Assembly (NCBI GenBank): GCA_037447655.1
Contig: JBBHKE010002948.1
Location: 539,395 to 603,394 of the forward strand
Source of the DNA: Zygnema cylindricum
Taxonomy: Eukaryota; Streptophyta; Zygnematophyceae; Zygnematales; Zygnemataceae
Length of the DNA stretch: 64,000 bases
Direction of reading: 5' to 3'
Below, one piece after another: positions 1 to 10,329 of this stretch. Position 1 is the first letter of the stretch. Every line of letters begins with the position of its first letter. Position numbers and translations under genes: made by a program. Below the pieces are notes generated by a model. The model searched no databases, was not told the origin of the DNA, and worked only from the letters and a program-made list of their open reading frames with translations.

Positions 1-566
1 GTTTTAAAATGGCCTATGACTATGGTGCTTTGCACGTGCGAAAAGATATTTAGGGCGGGTTGGAAATCTTCTACTAGATGCAGCTTTTTAATAAAGAATG
101 AGTACATGATAATAGTCTGGTAGTGCTGAGAATATTCTAATGGATTTATTTTGGAGGTACAAAATCCGTACGTAATCAGGATTACCTAATTTGTCTTTCT
201 TGTCCACGTCAAATGCAAGGAGATCTGACGAAATTTTACGAAAAAAAAAACACGGTCAAGATTGTACGTCTCAACTCGAGAAACTGTTCATAAAAGTACA
301 CAAAATAAATACGTTCGCACTTTTTAGAGACTTTTACGTACCTAAAAATGTACTTTAGGAACGGTTTTTCAAATGTTTCCATGTGCAGTGCAGGCGACGG
401 AAAAAGAAAAAAAGAAAAAAAAGAAAAAACGAGCATTGGTGAGTCAGCAAAGTCATTTCTGAGTTCGATACTGCCAGCTCAGCTTTTCAGCTGCCACGTG
501 TCGACCATTTTGGGCACAAATCTGTACGGATAAGACGCCAATCGTCGTCAGCAAGGGTACAAGGTA
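1..566. other. Intergenic, no gene seen
   Basis: AT-rich DNA with short lysine- or phenylalanine-rich open frames that look like chance. A G-box-like CCACGTGTCG lies near 495. I see no exon, domain or RNA gene. Confidence 0.5.
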
Positions 567-783
567 CACTGTGAGTCGCTATTAGTGATAATGATTTTCT
601 CGCCACTTAAAAACATCTTTTATCCGTACACACTTGTCCGTTTTACAATTTGAGACCGCCAATCGGAAGGTGAGAAACTTGGCTTTCAATCGCAACCGTC
701 AAGTCCACAATCTGACAAGCGTGACGGAGAAAAAAAGTTGTAAGTGGCAAAAAAACCATCAACACTAATAGCGAATCACGGTG
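567..783. mobile_element. MITE, TA-flanked (family A)
   Basis: A 217-bp non-coding element. The left end starts CACTGTGAGTCGCTATTAGTG and the right end CACTAATAGCGAATCACGGTG is its imperfect inverted repeat. TA flanks both sides (565-566 and 784-785), as expected of a Tc1/mariner-type target site. Relatives lie at 3362-3504 and, with the interior inverted, at 29080-29269; a lone right end is at 2479-2499. There is no transposase, so it is non-autonomous. Superfamily assignment is inferred from the TA flank only. Confidence 0.7.
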
Positions 784-920
784 TACTACGAACAGCACTC
801 ATTGTGATTCAGAATCTTTGAAGTATTGAGGGTACGTCCCCATGTAATCTGTAATTTGACAAAGTATTTTGGACTGTAGTGAAGATTCTCCGTACTACTT
901 TGAAGAGCGTCCCAAATCGG

Positions 921-1810
921 TAGTGTTGCGTATCGGTAAGGATTTACCGATAACCGATATGGACCTTTTTTTGGGTTCCCGATAATCGATATATTGGTAA
1001 GATATATCGACATCGGTCTTATCGCGGATAAGTAGCCGATAATATCGGGAACTTATCGGCGATAATGCCGATAACGATAACTATCGGCGATAAATGTACC
1101 GACCGTACAGAAAATTGTACGACCATTACACTCAACTGTACGTGTTATTCCCCGGACGTGCACAAGTACAAAAAGTACAGTAGCCGCCATGAGATCTGTA
1201 TGGTTTTGATACGGATCCAGTAAAAACGATGTACCTTTCACATCCGACGCCATGGCTTTGTCCCTTTATTCCTCGAGACCCACTGGGACCTGCCACGTGT
1301 CAATATGTCGGCTTTTTTGGCATAAGCTGCCAAAAGAGCCATTCCGGGATGCCGGCGCTCACGTTGGCCCATCCGCTCGTGTTTTCTCATTCCAAGTCGT
1401 GCGTTCGATTCCAGCGGCGCGCAGAATGTTATTTTGCGTCCGTTGTACTTTGTTTCCGCCGTCCTTTTTCCGTTCCATGTTTACCAGTTTTTCAAAACAG
1501 TTCCGTACGTTGCCGTAAAATTTCAGTTCAGTTAACCGACCAACGTTTATATGCTGCGCTGTCCGTAATAAATTGCAGTTAAACAGTAACGGAACAGATT
1601 TTTATACGTGGCATGCCACGCTATATAAAGTCAATAAAAATAATAAAGTATGTTATAAAGTATTGTATGCATACTATATATTTTTTAAGTTATCGCCGAT
1701 AAGGAATTGTTGGTCTCAGACCGATATATCGGAACCTCTGACCGTTCGACAACCGATAACTATCGCTATCGGTGCTATCGCGATAAGTTTTATACCGATA
1801 CACAAGACTA
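921..1810. mobile_element. hAT-like fold-back element, non-autonomous
   Basis: Terminal inverted repeats TAGTGTTGCGTATCGGTA (left) and TACCGATACACAAGACTA (right) are flanked by a perfect 8-bp duplication CAAATCGG at 913-920 and 1811-1818. An 8-bp target duplication with TIRs beginning TAG is typical of the hAT superfamily. The arms (about 921-1093 and 1688-1810) are full of CGATA/TATCG palindromes and can fold on each other. A loop of about 600 bp carries an unrelated LTR-like block. No transposase is present. The element at 2510-2841 is a shorter relative. Confidence 0.75.
1281..1640 (+). repeat. LTR-like regulatory block inside the hAT element
   Basis: The segment from GACCTGCCACGTGTCA to about 1575 is clearly homologous to 22831-23115 and, more distantly, to the middle of both E5 LTRs (about 38100-38250 and 43620-43770). 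Shared landmarks are a G-box CCACGTGT, a GGC-CTCACG stretch and a CGTTCGAT...GCGCG stretch. A TATA-like CTATATAAAG follows near 1620. Presence inside LTRs elsewhere suggests a piece of a solo LTR (U3 promoter region). No coding sequence is apparent. Confidence 0.5.
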
Positions 1811-2478
1811 CAAATCGGAACTTTGACATGTGACGGTTGTAGACATAGGTACAAATTGTGACGATTGAAGGCGACTACGAAACTTCCGACGATTTGTGAC
1901 GTCAACAAAAACAACGATAGTGGTAGACGTACCGCCTTCCAGCCTGTGCCGTTTCACTACACCACGCATCGTTATTAGTGTCAAAGTCACTAATTTGGGT
2001 TCTTAAAATTTTGATTTTTTTCCTCAAATAGGATACATGATTTTAATTTTTCCTTGACGTTAATTAAGGTACTGTACAAAATAGCGTAAAGAACGAAAGT
2101 ACATTAAGATCTAAATAGTGTGGTGTACGGTCGATGTCATTCCGTACATAATGTACCTTTTCCAGTGAAAATTTTACAAAAAATGAATTAAATTATACGC
2201 GCACGCATAGGAACGTGCTCTCAAAAAACGGGATAAGTCTGACACGTAAACTAGTCTAGACATGTACGGATTTTTTTAATTTCACGACGGCGTACGATTT
2301 CTAATATTTTGTACGAATACGTATATTAATGTTTATAATCGTACGGCGAATATTCCATTTTTGCTGTTCCCAAATTAGCATAATGCCGAAATTAGAATAC
2401 ACCTTTATAAAAAAAAGAATCAAATTCTTAATTAGCATCAATTACAATAAATTTTCTTCAACACTATTTAAACTTTGA
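1811..2478. other. Intergenic, nothing recognised
   Basis: AT-rich sequence with several CGTAC words. No reading frame resembles a known protein and no terminal repeats were found. Confidence 0.5.
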
Positions 2479-2509
2479 CACTAATAACGATTCGCGGTGT
2501 ACAGTTCTG

Positions 2510-2841
2510 TAGTGTTGGGTATCGAAGACCTATTGCCGATATTCAATATATATCGAGTTTTAGGTATCCGATAATCGATATATCGAATCCATGTACCTGG
2601 ACGCTAAATATCCGGATATTTATGCGATTTCTTTTTTTCTGATTTTTTTTTCCGGCGCGACAAGTATGTATCCATACGAATTTACCATACTTGAACAGTA
2701 CAGACACCCATTTTTTGCGATATATATCGCGATAATTTATGTTGGACCCGGTACGATATATCGAGGTATCTGCTCGATCGACATTCCATATATCGAATAT
2801 CGAAATTATCGCGATATGAATTTACTTGATACCCAACACTA
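2510..2841. mobile_element. hAT-like MITE, short relative
   Basis: A 332-bp element with perfect 14-bp inverted ends (TAGTGTTGGGTATC / GATACCCAACACTA) and an interior dominated by ATATCGATAT-type palindromes. The termini match the element at 921-1810. The 8-bp flanks (CAGTTCTG / CGTTTCAC) agree at only about half the positions, so the target duplication is eroded or absent. A relic right end of the TA-flanked MITE family (2479-2499) lies just upstream. It is non-coding; short reading frames across it are chance. Confidence 0.7.
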
Positions 2842-3361
2842 CGTTTCACGGTTGAAGACGAGGCGCTTTGCCTTTGCATCGCCTGTCCGCTCGACGTGAA
2901 ATGGCATCGGAATTTGAAGACCCCTGCAAAAACGAAATCCGTACCGGGCGAAAACGGACAAAAACAAACAAATTGTGTACTTTTTTTTGTCATATTGGAA
3001 CGCAAACAAACAAAACATAGCGAATTCTGTACTTTTCTTTGTCCTTGGAAATCAAATGAAAATTTTCAAAAATTACGACACATGCGAATATATGTTCCTA
3101 TTTGTTTATCAAAAAACCCTAGTTTTAAAACACAACGCGCATGTGTTTTATACATAAGGTTGAAGATGACGATTTTTATCATGGAAGTGGATCGAAAAAC
3201 ACAAGACAAATTTTAATACATCCTAAATTCGAGGATGACGCGAATTGTACTCTATTACTTTGCGATTCCTTCGTACGGTAGCAACTTAGGCAGTACGGCG
3301 CTAAGTTTTACAAGAAAACGACAGAAAAAAAACCCTTACTTATGAACATGGGGACATACCC
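2842..3361. other. Intergenic, nothing recognised
   Basis: No supported gene. Short frames here are lysine/phenylalanine-rich and match no family I know. Confidence 0.5.
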
Positions 3362-3504
3362 TTACAAATTGAGACCGCCAATCCGAAGGTGAGAACCTTA
3401 GCTTTCAATCGCAACCGTCAAGTCTATAATCCGACAAGTGTGTACCTAAAAAAAAATGTTGCAGGTGGCAAAAAAAAATTCAACACTAATAACAATTCAC
3501 GATG
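3362..3504. mobile_element. MITE family A, partial copy
   Basis: The right-hand part matches the MITE at 567-783, including the GAGACCGCCAATC block and the right inverted repeat ending ACGATG before a TA. The left inverted repeat is missing, so this copy is truncated. Confidence 0.6.
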
Positions 3505-3944
3505 TACCACAAACATCACTCGTTGTGATTTACTCCCTCAGGGTCAAGTTCCATAAATCGAAAAGTGGGGTAGTTTACAAAATTCCGCGAATATCCGTAC
3601 AAAACTGTACCGCTTATTTTGTTTTTATACGCGAACTGACATTACAGAGAATCTTGCCAATACTCTCCGAAGGTCTTGGAGGTAATGCTTACTGTCGGAT
3701 GTTCATCCGCGAGGTGTTCACTTCATTTTTCTCTCAAGCTGCTAACGTACCTGAAGGAGGTGGGTTGGCAAATACAAAAAAAAAAAATTTGTGACACGCT
3801 GGACGAATAAGCTACGTGTCACGACGGAAAACCAACGGAAATTGACGAAATTTGCACATGGTATGTACTTTTCAAAATGCAAGAGAAAATTAAAAAAATA
3901 ATCTCGAAACCGTCCTTTGCCGCGCAATTTCTTTCGTCACACTA
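3505..3944. other. Intergenic, nothing recognised
   Basis: No supported gene. The last five bases before the next element (TTTCC, 3945-3949) are its target duplication. Confidence 0.5.
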
Positions 3945-3949
3945 TTTCC

Positions 3950-4693
3950 TGTTAGGATATTGGGCGAATCGGCGACGACCGAAATCGCGCCATCAAATGT
4001 TTTGTTTGGTTCACGTCAGTTATGTTTTGTTTCGTCATTACTTTGTTTTGTGTCAGTTTACGTGTATGGTTGGTTTGGTACTTTTTGGTTTAAGTGAATC
4101 GGACGTCTGTCAATTTTGTTTTTGATGTTTGCGAAGTGTGACACGATCTTTTCGTCCACGGGAATATTTTATGTGTACGACAAAGCGACAATACCTTTTG
4201 TACGACCGATCTTGCAACGATCCTGCCATATTTTGCTCAGTTCATAGAGAGCAGATTTGTCAGACTGCAAAGAGCATATTTGTCAGGTTAGAGGTAGCTT
4301 GATGTTGTTGGCTATGGCAGGCGCACTCAGAGAGCATCTAGTCGTAATGTTTAGGGACTGTTTGTTATGTATTGATATTAGTTGTACTTGTTCTTTATTA
4401 TGGTAGTGAGTATTTAAGTGAGTGAGTAGAGTTAGGAAATATATCAATCATCCATCAAATGTATTTAGTGTGAGTGTGAGTGAGAATGAGTGTTCAATGT
4501 GAGTTAGAAATCTGAGTGAGTTAGATTGGTAAGAGTGAGAGATTGTTTTGGAAAAGCCTCGGCTTAATATATTTATATTTTGTCGATGTGACTTGTTGTG
4601 AGGTGAATGAGATTTATTTGTGTGTAAGCTTCCGCTGTGCATCATCTTGATTTATTGTTTTTGAGGTGAGTCGGTCCTTGTGTGCTTTTAACA
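3950..4693 (+). repeat. 5' LTR of E1
   Basis: 744 bp, starting TGTTAGGATATTGGGCG. It closely matches the right LTR, which is longer partly through a short duplication of GCCACATCTTGCTCAGTT near 6878-6912. The 3' half is rich in GAGTGAGT words. It presumably supplies promoter and terminator for the element. Confidence 0.85.
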
Positions 4694-4695
4694 AT

Positions 4696-4710
4696 TGGTA
4701 TCGGAGCGGG
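4696..4710 (+). promoter_or_regulatory. Primer-binding site, iMet 3'-end type
   Basis: TGGTATCGGAGC two bases after the LTR end is a near match (one mismatch) to TGGTATCAGAGC, the usual complement of the 3' end of plant initiator tRNA-Met. This differs from the copia elements E3 to E6 in the same window. Confidence 0.8.
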
Positions 4711-4767
4711 TTTTGCTATTTAGTTTGTAGGATATTTTGTGAGTAGAACCTGGCTAGTGTTGCTATT

Positions 4768-6207
4768 ATGGGGAGGAAAAAGAAACCTGTTTGGTCTGTT
4801 GCACCGACTTTTACTCCTCCACCGGAGCAACCGGATACATCGCCCGAACCGAGCGAAAAAAGCTTCAGTGGCGAGCAGTTTGATGAGGTCCGTCCAACTG
4901 ATCCATTCGGACTAAAAAAGAAAGAAACTAAAGTTAATGTTATTTTGTCGGAGGAGCAATTACAGATCTTGTTCGATAGACTTGTTCGAACTTTCGATGA
5001 ATGACTCTCGGTTGTTGAAAGGGGCAAGTTGCAAGTGTTTGGCGACCCGGATCCAGATCCGGATGATGATGATGGTGATGATGGTGACTCCGAAGGTGAA
5101 GGTAAAAAGAAAAAGAGGGAAAAGATTAATAAGGGGAAAGGGTTAGTTGATGTGGAAGGAGATTTAGATCTTTGTAGTGAGGTCGAAGTTGAGGGGAATT
5201 TTCGTATGCTTGGAAAAACTGTGTTATTTAATGGTTTGAATTATGCTGTATGGAAGAAATATATTAAAGGAGAGTTAATCTTAAAAAAATTGTGGAAAAT
5301 TGTGAATGGAGAGGAGAGGGAACCGAAAGATCCCCTTGGTAGGAAGTTATGGAAACAAAAATATATTGCGGCTATTAACGGTTTGATGCAAAGTTGCCAT
5401 GGTTCAGTTTTAGATCAATTTCTAGCTTATGGAAGTGCTCATGAATGTTAGGTAGGTTTGGAGAATCAATTTGAGAAAGGGGTCGAGGATAAAGGGCAAT
5501 TTGTCTTCCACGAATTTATTCGATTTCGATTCAAGGAAAATGAATTTATTGACGATGCAGTGAAAAGGTTTAATATTTTTGTGGAGCAGCTAACCAATCT
5601 TGGACGAATGTTAGACGAAGACCACAAGTTGCAGGTTTTCTTGAACGGTCTTCCTGAGTACCTCCCTACTTCGATTTGCATTATTCAAACAAAGAAAAGG
5701 GCTTCGTACGAATACGCGGTGAGTAACTTCAAGAGGATGGATAAGACAAGAGATGGAAAAAGTAGAGGAGGGAAAGAATCAGTTGCATTTGGTGAATCTG
5801 CCCCTTTTAATTTTGCCACAGATGTAACTTTGAATTTACTCAATGGAAGAGGGGGTGGTGGATCCTTTAGAGGTAGAGGCGGTAGTGGTAGAGGAGGTAG
5901 AGGAGGAATGGAGAATAAAGGTGCGAGTGGCAGTCAGACTGATGCTAATGTGACATGCTACAAATGTCAGGAATTGGGACATTTTGCAGCATACTGTACG
6001 GATCTTCAAAAACAGTGTTACGTGTGTCAACGATGGGGACATGTTAGTACACAATTTTTTGATAAAAGGAAAGGGAAGTCAGATAGAGGGGGAAGAGGTG
6101 GTCGTGGTTTTGGTCGCGGAAATGGACGAGGAAAAAGCCACCGATATTTTGCTGGCTCGGATGAAGATTTCAACGACATTCCGGTACACAATGTGATTCA
6201 GTTTTAA
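4768..6207 (+). pseudogene. E1 Gag polyprotein, two in-frame stops
   Basis: One frame of 480 codons broken by TGA at 5002-5004 and TAG at 5449-5451; the three open pieces are in the same frame, so these are point stops, not frameshifts. Order: a proline/lysine-rich N-terminus, an acidic D/E-rich patch followed by a lysine run (about 5040-5140), a copia-like Gag core (WKKYIKGELILKK to about 5720), a Gly/Arg-rich segment (5845-5910), a zinc knuckle CYKCQELGHFAAYC, a second knuckle whose last cysteine is Phe (CYVCQRWGHVSTQF), and a second Gly/Arg-rich tail. It would be a capsid and RNA-binding protein. No protease motif follows before the polypurine tract. Confidence 0.75.
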
Positions 6208-6593
6208 TTTCGTGTAGAAAACGGCAAAGGACCAATGAGCGAATTACCGGTTAGAAGTAAGTATGGTCAGACAGTAAAGAAAGTGAAAGTGAGGAAAAAT
6301 TATGACTGCACATTTTGAAATTTAATTTGTGAGGAAGTGAGCAGTCAGTGAGTGAGTAAAATATGAGAGAGGCGTCAGTGAAAGAAAGTCAGACAGTTCG
6401 TGAGAAGTGAAAATGAAAAAGTGAGGTACGGAAGAGAGTGTACGGTTAATTTGGAATTGTATGGTTAGTTTGTTCGGGTGAATACGTTTCGTTATTAGTG
6501 TGAGGGTACGGTTTTATTGTTTTGTGTACGGTTTACTGGCTGAGAGGGGGCGACCAACATTTGTGTCGCGCCTCCAAAAGATTCTCCCAATAT
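6208..6593 (+). other. E1 3' untranslated region
   Basis: Non-coding region between gag and the polypurine tract. It is rich in GAGTGAG words and contains five GTACGG words between 6425 and 6535. Confidence 0.6.
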
Positions 6594-6602
6594 GAGGGGG
6601 AT
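6594..6602 (+). promoter_or_regulatory. Polypurine tract of E1
   Basis: GAGGGGGAT directly abuts the start of the right LTR, the expected plus-strand priming site. Confidence 0.7.
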
Positions 6603-7361
6603 TGTTAGGATATTGGGCGAATCGGCGTCGGCCGAAATCGCGCCATCAAATGTTTTGTTCGTTTCGCGTCAGTTATGTTTTGTTTCATCATTACTTTGTT
6701 TTGTGTCAGTTTACGTGTATGGTTGGTTTGGTACTATTTGGTTTAAGTGAATCGGACGTCTGTCGATTTTGTTTCATGTTCGCGAAGCGTGACGCGATCA
6801 TTTTGTCCGCGGGAATATTTTATGTGTACGAGGAAGCGACAATACATTTTGTACGACCGATCTTGCAACGATCCTGCCACATCTTGCTCAGTTGCCACAT
6901 CTTGCTCAGTTCATAGAGAGCAGATTTGTCATACTGCAAAGAGCATATTTGTCAGGTTAGAGGTAGCTTGATGTTGTTGGCTATGGCAGGCGCACTCAGA
7001 GAGCATCTAGTCGTTATGTTTAGGGACTGTTTGTTATGTATTGATTTCGGTTGTACTTGTTCTTTATTATGGTAGTGAGTATTTAAGTGAGTGAGTAGAG
7101 TTAGGAAATATATCAATCATCCATCAATGTATTCAGTGTGAGTGTGAGTGAGAATGAGTGTTCAATGTGAGTTAGAAATCTGAGTGAGTTAGATTGGTAA
7201 GAGTGAGAGATTGTTTTGGAAAAGCCTCGGCTTAATATATTTATATTTTGTTGAGGTGACTTGTTGTGAGGTGAATGAGATTTATTTATGTATAAGCTTT
7301 CGGTGTGCATCATCTTGATTTATTATTTTTGAGGTGAGTCGATGCTTGTGTGCTTTCAACT
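6603..7361 (+). repeat. 3' LTR of E1
   Basis: 759 bp, matching the left LTR throughout, followed by the target duplication TTTCC. It carries a short tandem duplication absent from the left copy. Confidence 0.85.
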
Positions 7362-8002
7362 TTTCCGGCATAGAGTTTTCGTCATGTTCGAAAATACGAA
7401 CCCAAAAAAAAGAGCTGACGTAAAAGACTGGCGTTAAGAGAAATCACAAAAGTTCTGTCGTATTATGCGCAAGTGAGAAATCACAAAAGTTCTGTCGTAT
7501 TATGCGCAAGTGTAGATTTGAAGTGAAATTTGTCGGTGTGAAGATTCTTAAAAGATTTTAAATATTCGGTCAAAACCCACGTGGTACCAGTCAATATATA
7601 ACATGTGGATAACAGATTCTTCGTGATCAAACATCGACTTAATCAACCCGGCCCGTAGAGTTTGCCGTACGATTACAAAAACAACTGTTAGAAATTGACC
7701 CTCAAAATCTTTGAAGTGCTGAATAATTGTAAATACGGTTCGATATTTAGGAACACATTAACGGTACGGCTAGGGTGTACGGAAAAAATAGTCGTTCAAG
7801 TTTTTGTGTGTTTGATATCCTCGTATCGGCGATACCAGTTGGCTTTCTATATCTGACCTTTTGAGCGTTTGTTTTTCCCGTATCAACATATAACTTTTTG
7901 CGCACTTTAAAAATTCGAAATATAACGCTATTTCACTTTTGAATTACAGTAATGTATCGACTTTGCAACTTTTCGGCTTATGTATAGTACTGTACTGTTA
8001 TC
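7362..8002. repeat. Intergenic with a 37-bp tandem duplication
   Basis: A 37-bp unit (7438-7474) beginning GAGAAATCACAAAAGTTC is repeated exactly at 7475-7511. Otherwise no gene or element is recognised before the E2 LTR. Confidence 0.8.
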
Positions 8003-9119
8003 TGTTGTTTTGAAAAATCAATTTCGTGCGAACGTGACAGTTTGTGAGTAATTACTAATCGCATTTAATATGGAGGTTTAAATTGATTCATAGGTTGGGG
8101 GAGCCAACGTACGGATATACTTGAATTGATTTAAGGGACTCATTAAGTGGCAAAACAAAAATTGAAAAATGGACGGGGGATCGCGAAGCGATCCGATGTA
8201 CAATAATCGAAATTTTATAATAGGCGTCGTCGGTACGGCGCAGTTGCGACGCAGACAGTACAACGTAGCTGCTGTTATTTTGGATAAATATGCGCCGCCA
8301 GTACGGAGCAGCTCGGATGCTGACAAGTCAACGCAGTTGCGGATAATTTGATATGATCCATACGGACAAAGCAGCTGTCGCAGCTGCGGATAATATGAAT
8401 AGTCTAGATTCTGAGTAATGATATTTTTTTAGTGGTTGCTTAGTTGTAGCTTGGTTTTTGACGTACGAAGATTGTGGAGATGTCGGTGTAAATATTATGT
8501 ACAACACAGGTTTGTCTTTTTGCTAATTAGTGTATTAGTGTAGATTTGTTCAGTATGACATACCTTGAACTATTCGGGTATACTTACAATAGTTTAGGTA
8601 GATGGTAGATACCGTACGGCTGGTATGCCTCCGTACATTCAGTAGTGAACTCTCTGAGTATAACTTGTAGGACTTAGAATATTTTGAGCATCATAGTCAA
8701 GTTTATCAAAGAAATGGCAAACTGTTTTCTGCATCTTTAACCTTAATGTGTGATCACTTTGTTTGGTGTTTTCATGTTAAACTTTGTGACGTTATTGTAT
8801 GATATAAAATATATATGTGTGTGCAATTTCATTATATTCTATTTTTTCTGTAAGATCGTGTGAGAGGTCTAAGTGGTTAGTTTGTGAAGTTGTCAACTGT
8901 TTTTTGGAAACTATGGAGCTTATATCTTCTAGATTCCTTGGTGGATTTGGCTGTAACTTTGGGAGTTTACAGTGTATATGGTATACTGCATATTGGTGTT
9001 GTTTGAGGTGATTTTGTTAATTTTGGAGTAATCAGTGCTGTCTGAAACACAACAATTTTTGAGATAGTCTGTGGGTGTTTCCGTGAGTAATCCATGGCTG
9101 AAATAGGCTATGGACAACA
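8003..9119 (+). repeat. 5' LTR of E2
   Basis: Starts TGTTGTTTTGAAAA and ends GGACAACA. It is homologous along most of its length to the solo LTR at 16469-17287, which fixes both termini. It contains GCAGCTGCGG-type words and GTGGTTGCTTAGTTGTAGC (around 8430). The gag start codon at 9094 lies inside it. Confidence 0.75.
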
Positions 9120-10329
9120 AGTTATGGCCCCACACCCATGGCTAACTATATTTGATGGATCAAAATATCACTACGGGAAGTGTGTGCTTGAGAGCTACTT
9201 CGATATGATGGAGCTATTGGATGTGGTGGACGGTACCTCGACTGAAACATCGAATGGATGGAAAAGGAAAAATCATGAGTGTCTAAGGGTTATCAAGAAC
9301 TCCTTGACTAAAGATTTGGTAATGCCATACCGAATTTTTAAAAGGGCGGCTGAATTATCGAATAGCTTAGAATGTATGTATGAAAAGATGTCTTTATATC
9401 ATTAGTTTAGCAGTGTTACCAAAATAGTTGAACACAAGTATGTAGGAGGTAGTATGGAGAAACACTGTATTGACTTACAAGTATTATTTGCAGAAAATGA
9501 TTTGGCAGGAGGAAACATTACAGATGCTCAACAAGCTATCTTGTTAATGAGAAGTCTACCTAAAGAATATAAGAGTGCACTAGATCGATTGACTTTAATT
9601 GAGAAAAAGGATTGGAGTTTAACTGTAGCTAGAATAGTTGTTTTAGATGAAGAAGCTAATAGAAAGGTTTTATCAAGTGAAAGGAATATAAAAGAATCTA
9701 AGTCTCAGTTTCAGAAAAGTAAAGGTAATAGTGAGTTTGGAAATCGGCCTAAGAATTGTTTCTACTGTAATGATTTAGGACATACCTTCAGGGTATGTCC
9801 ATCGTATAAAAGTGCATGTGTAACAGGGAATTTCAAAGATGGATGGGACAACAACCTAGTCAGAACCCCAACAAGAAGGGAATCAAGTGCTTTCGTGAGT
9901 GCGAGACAAGACTCGAAAGATGACAAAAGGCATGCACCGTGCATTGACAAATTTATTTATTTACCGACCTTCTGTGTTGTTCGGAATGAGGAGAAAGAGG
10001 TGACAGAAAAGGATCCGGTTACCGTCAATATTTCTTATGACAGATCGGTGAGTGACACAAACTTACTAAAGGAAGAGGCAACTACAATAAAAGAAGTCGA
10101 AGGAAGTGAAAGGCACATGGAAGCGGAAGAAACTAGAAAAATTATTATCACCGAAAAAAGTGAGGAAAAAGAAGAGTGTGAAAATGACTCGGTTTGTGTG
10201 AATTCTTCTTTTGATAAAATGGTGTGTGAGAATGACGTAGAGGGAGAAAAGATTCCTGAAGTAAGGGGAGTTAAAGAAGTAAACTTAAAATTGATTGAAG
10301 ATTATTCTAAAGAAAAAGAGGAACACTAA
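9094..10329 (+). pseudogene. E2 Gag, one in-frame stop
   Basis: A copia-type Gag frame of about 412 codons starting inside the LTR (MAEIGYGQQVMAPHP), broken once by TAG at 9403-9405 and otherwise open. N-terminal part: the capsid-like domain with W-x-x-Y-type residues (FDGSKYHYGKCVLESYF). Middle: a UBN2-like segment with the SLPKEYKSALDRL motif. A zinc knuckle CFYCNDLGHTFRVC lies at about 9757-9798. The C-terminal 130 residues are acidic (Glu/Lys-rich) and have no match I recognise. Its probable role is capsid assembly and RNA packaging. It parallels the Gag of E3, E4 and E6 in the LTR-embedded start and the QQVM motif. Confidence 0.7.

Larger units (their letters stand above)
3950..7361 (+). 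mobile_element. Gag-only LTR retrotransposon E1 (TR-GAG type)
   Basis: A complete element. Two direct LTRs (3950-4693, 6603-7361) enclose 1.9 kb holding only a gag frame. Target duplication TTTCC occurs at 3945-3949 and 7362-7366. LTRs begin TGTTAGG; the left ends TTAACA and the right TTCAACT, so the last base of the right copy has changed. A primer-binding site directly follows the left LTR and a polypurine tract directly precedes the right. No protease, integrase, RT or RNase H is seen, so movement would need enzymes from another element. Gag-only plant elements of this build are known as TR-GAG. The gag has two in-frame stops, so this copy is dead. Confidence 0.85.
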
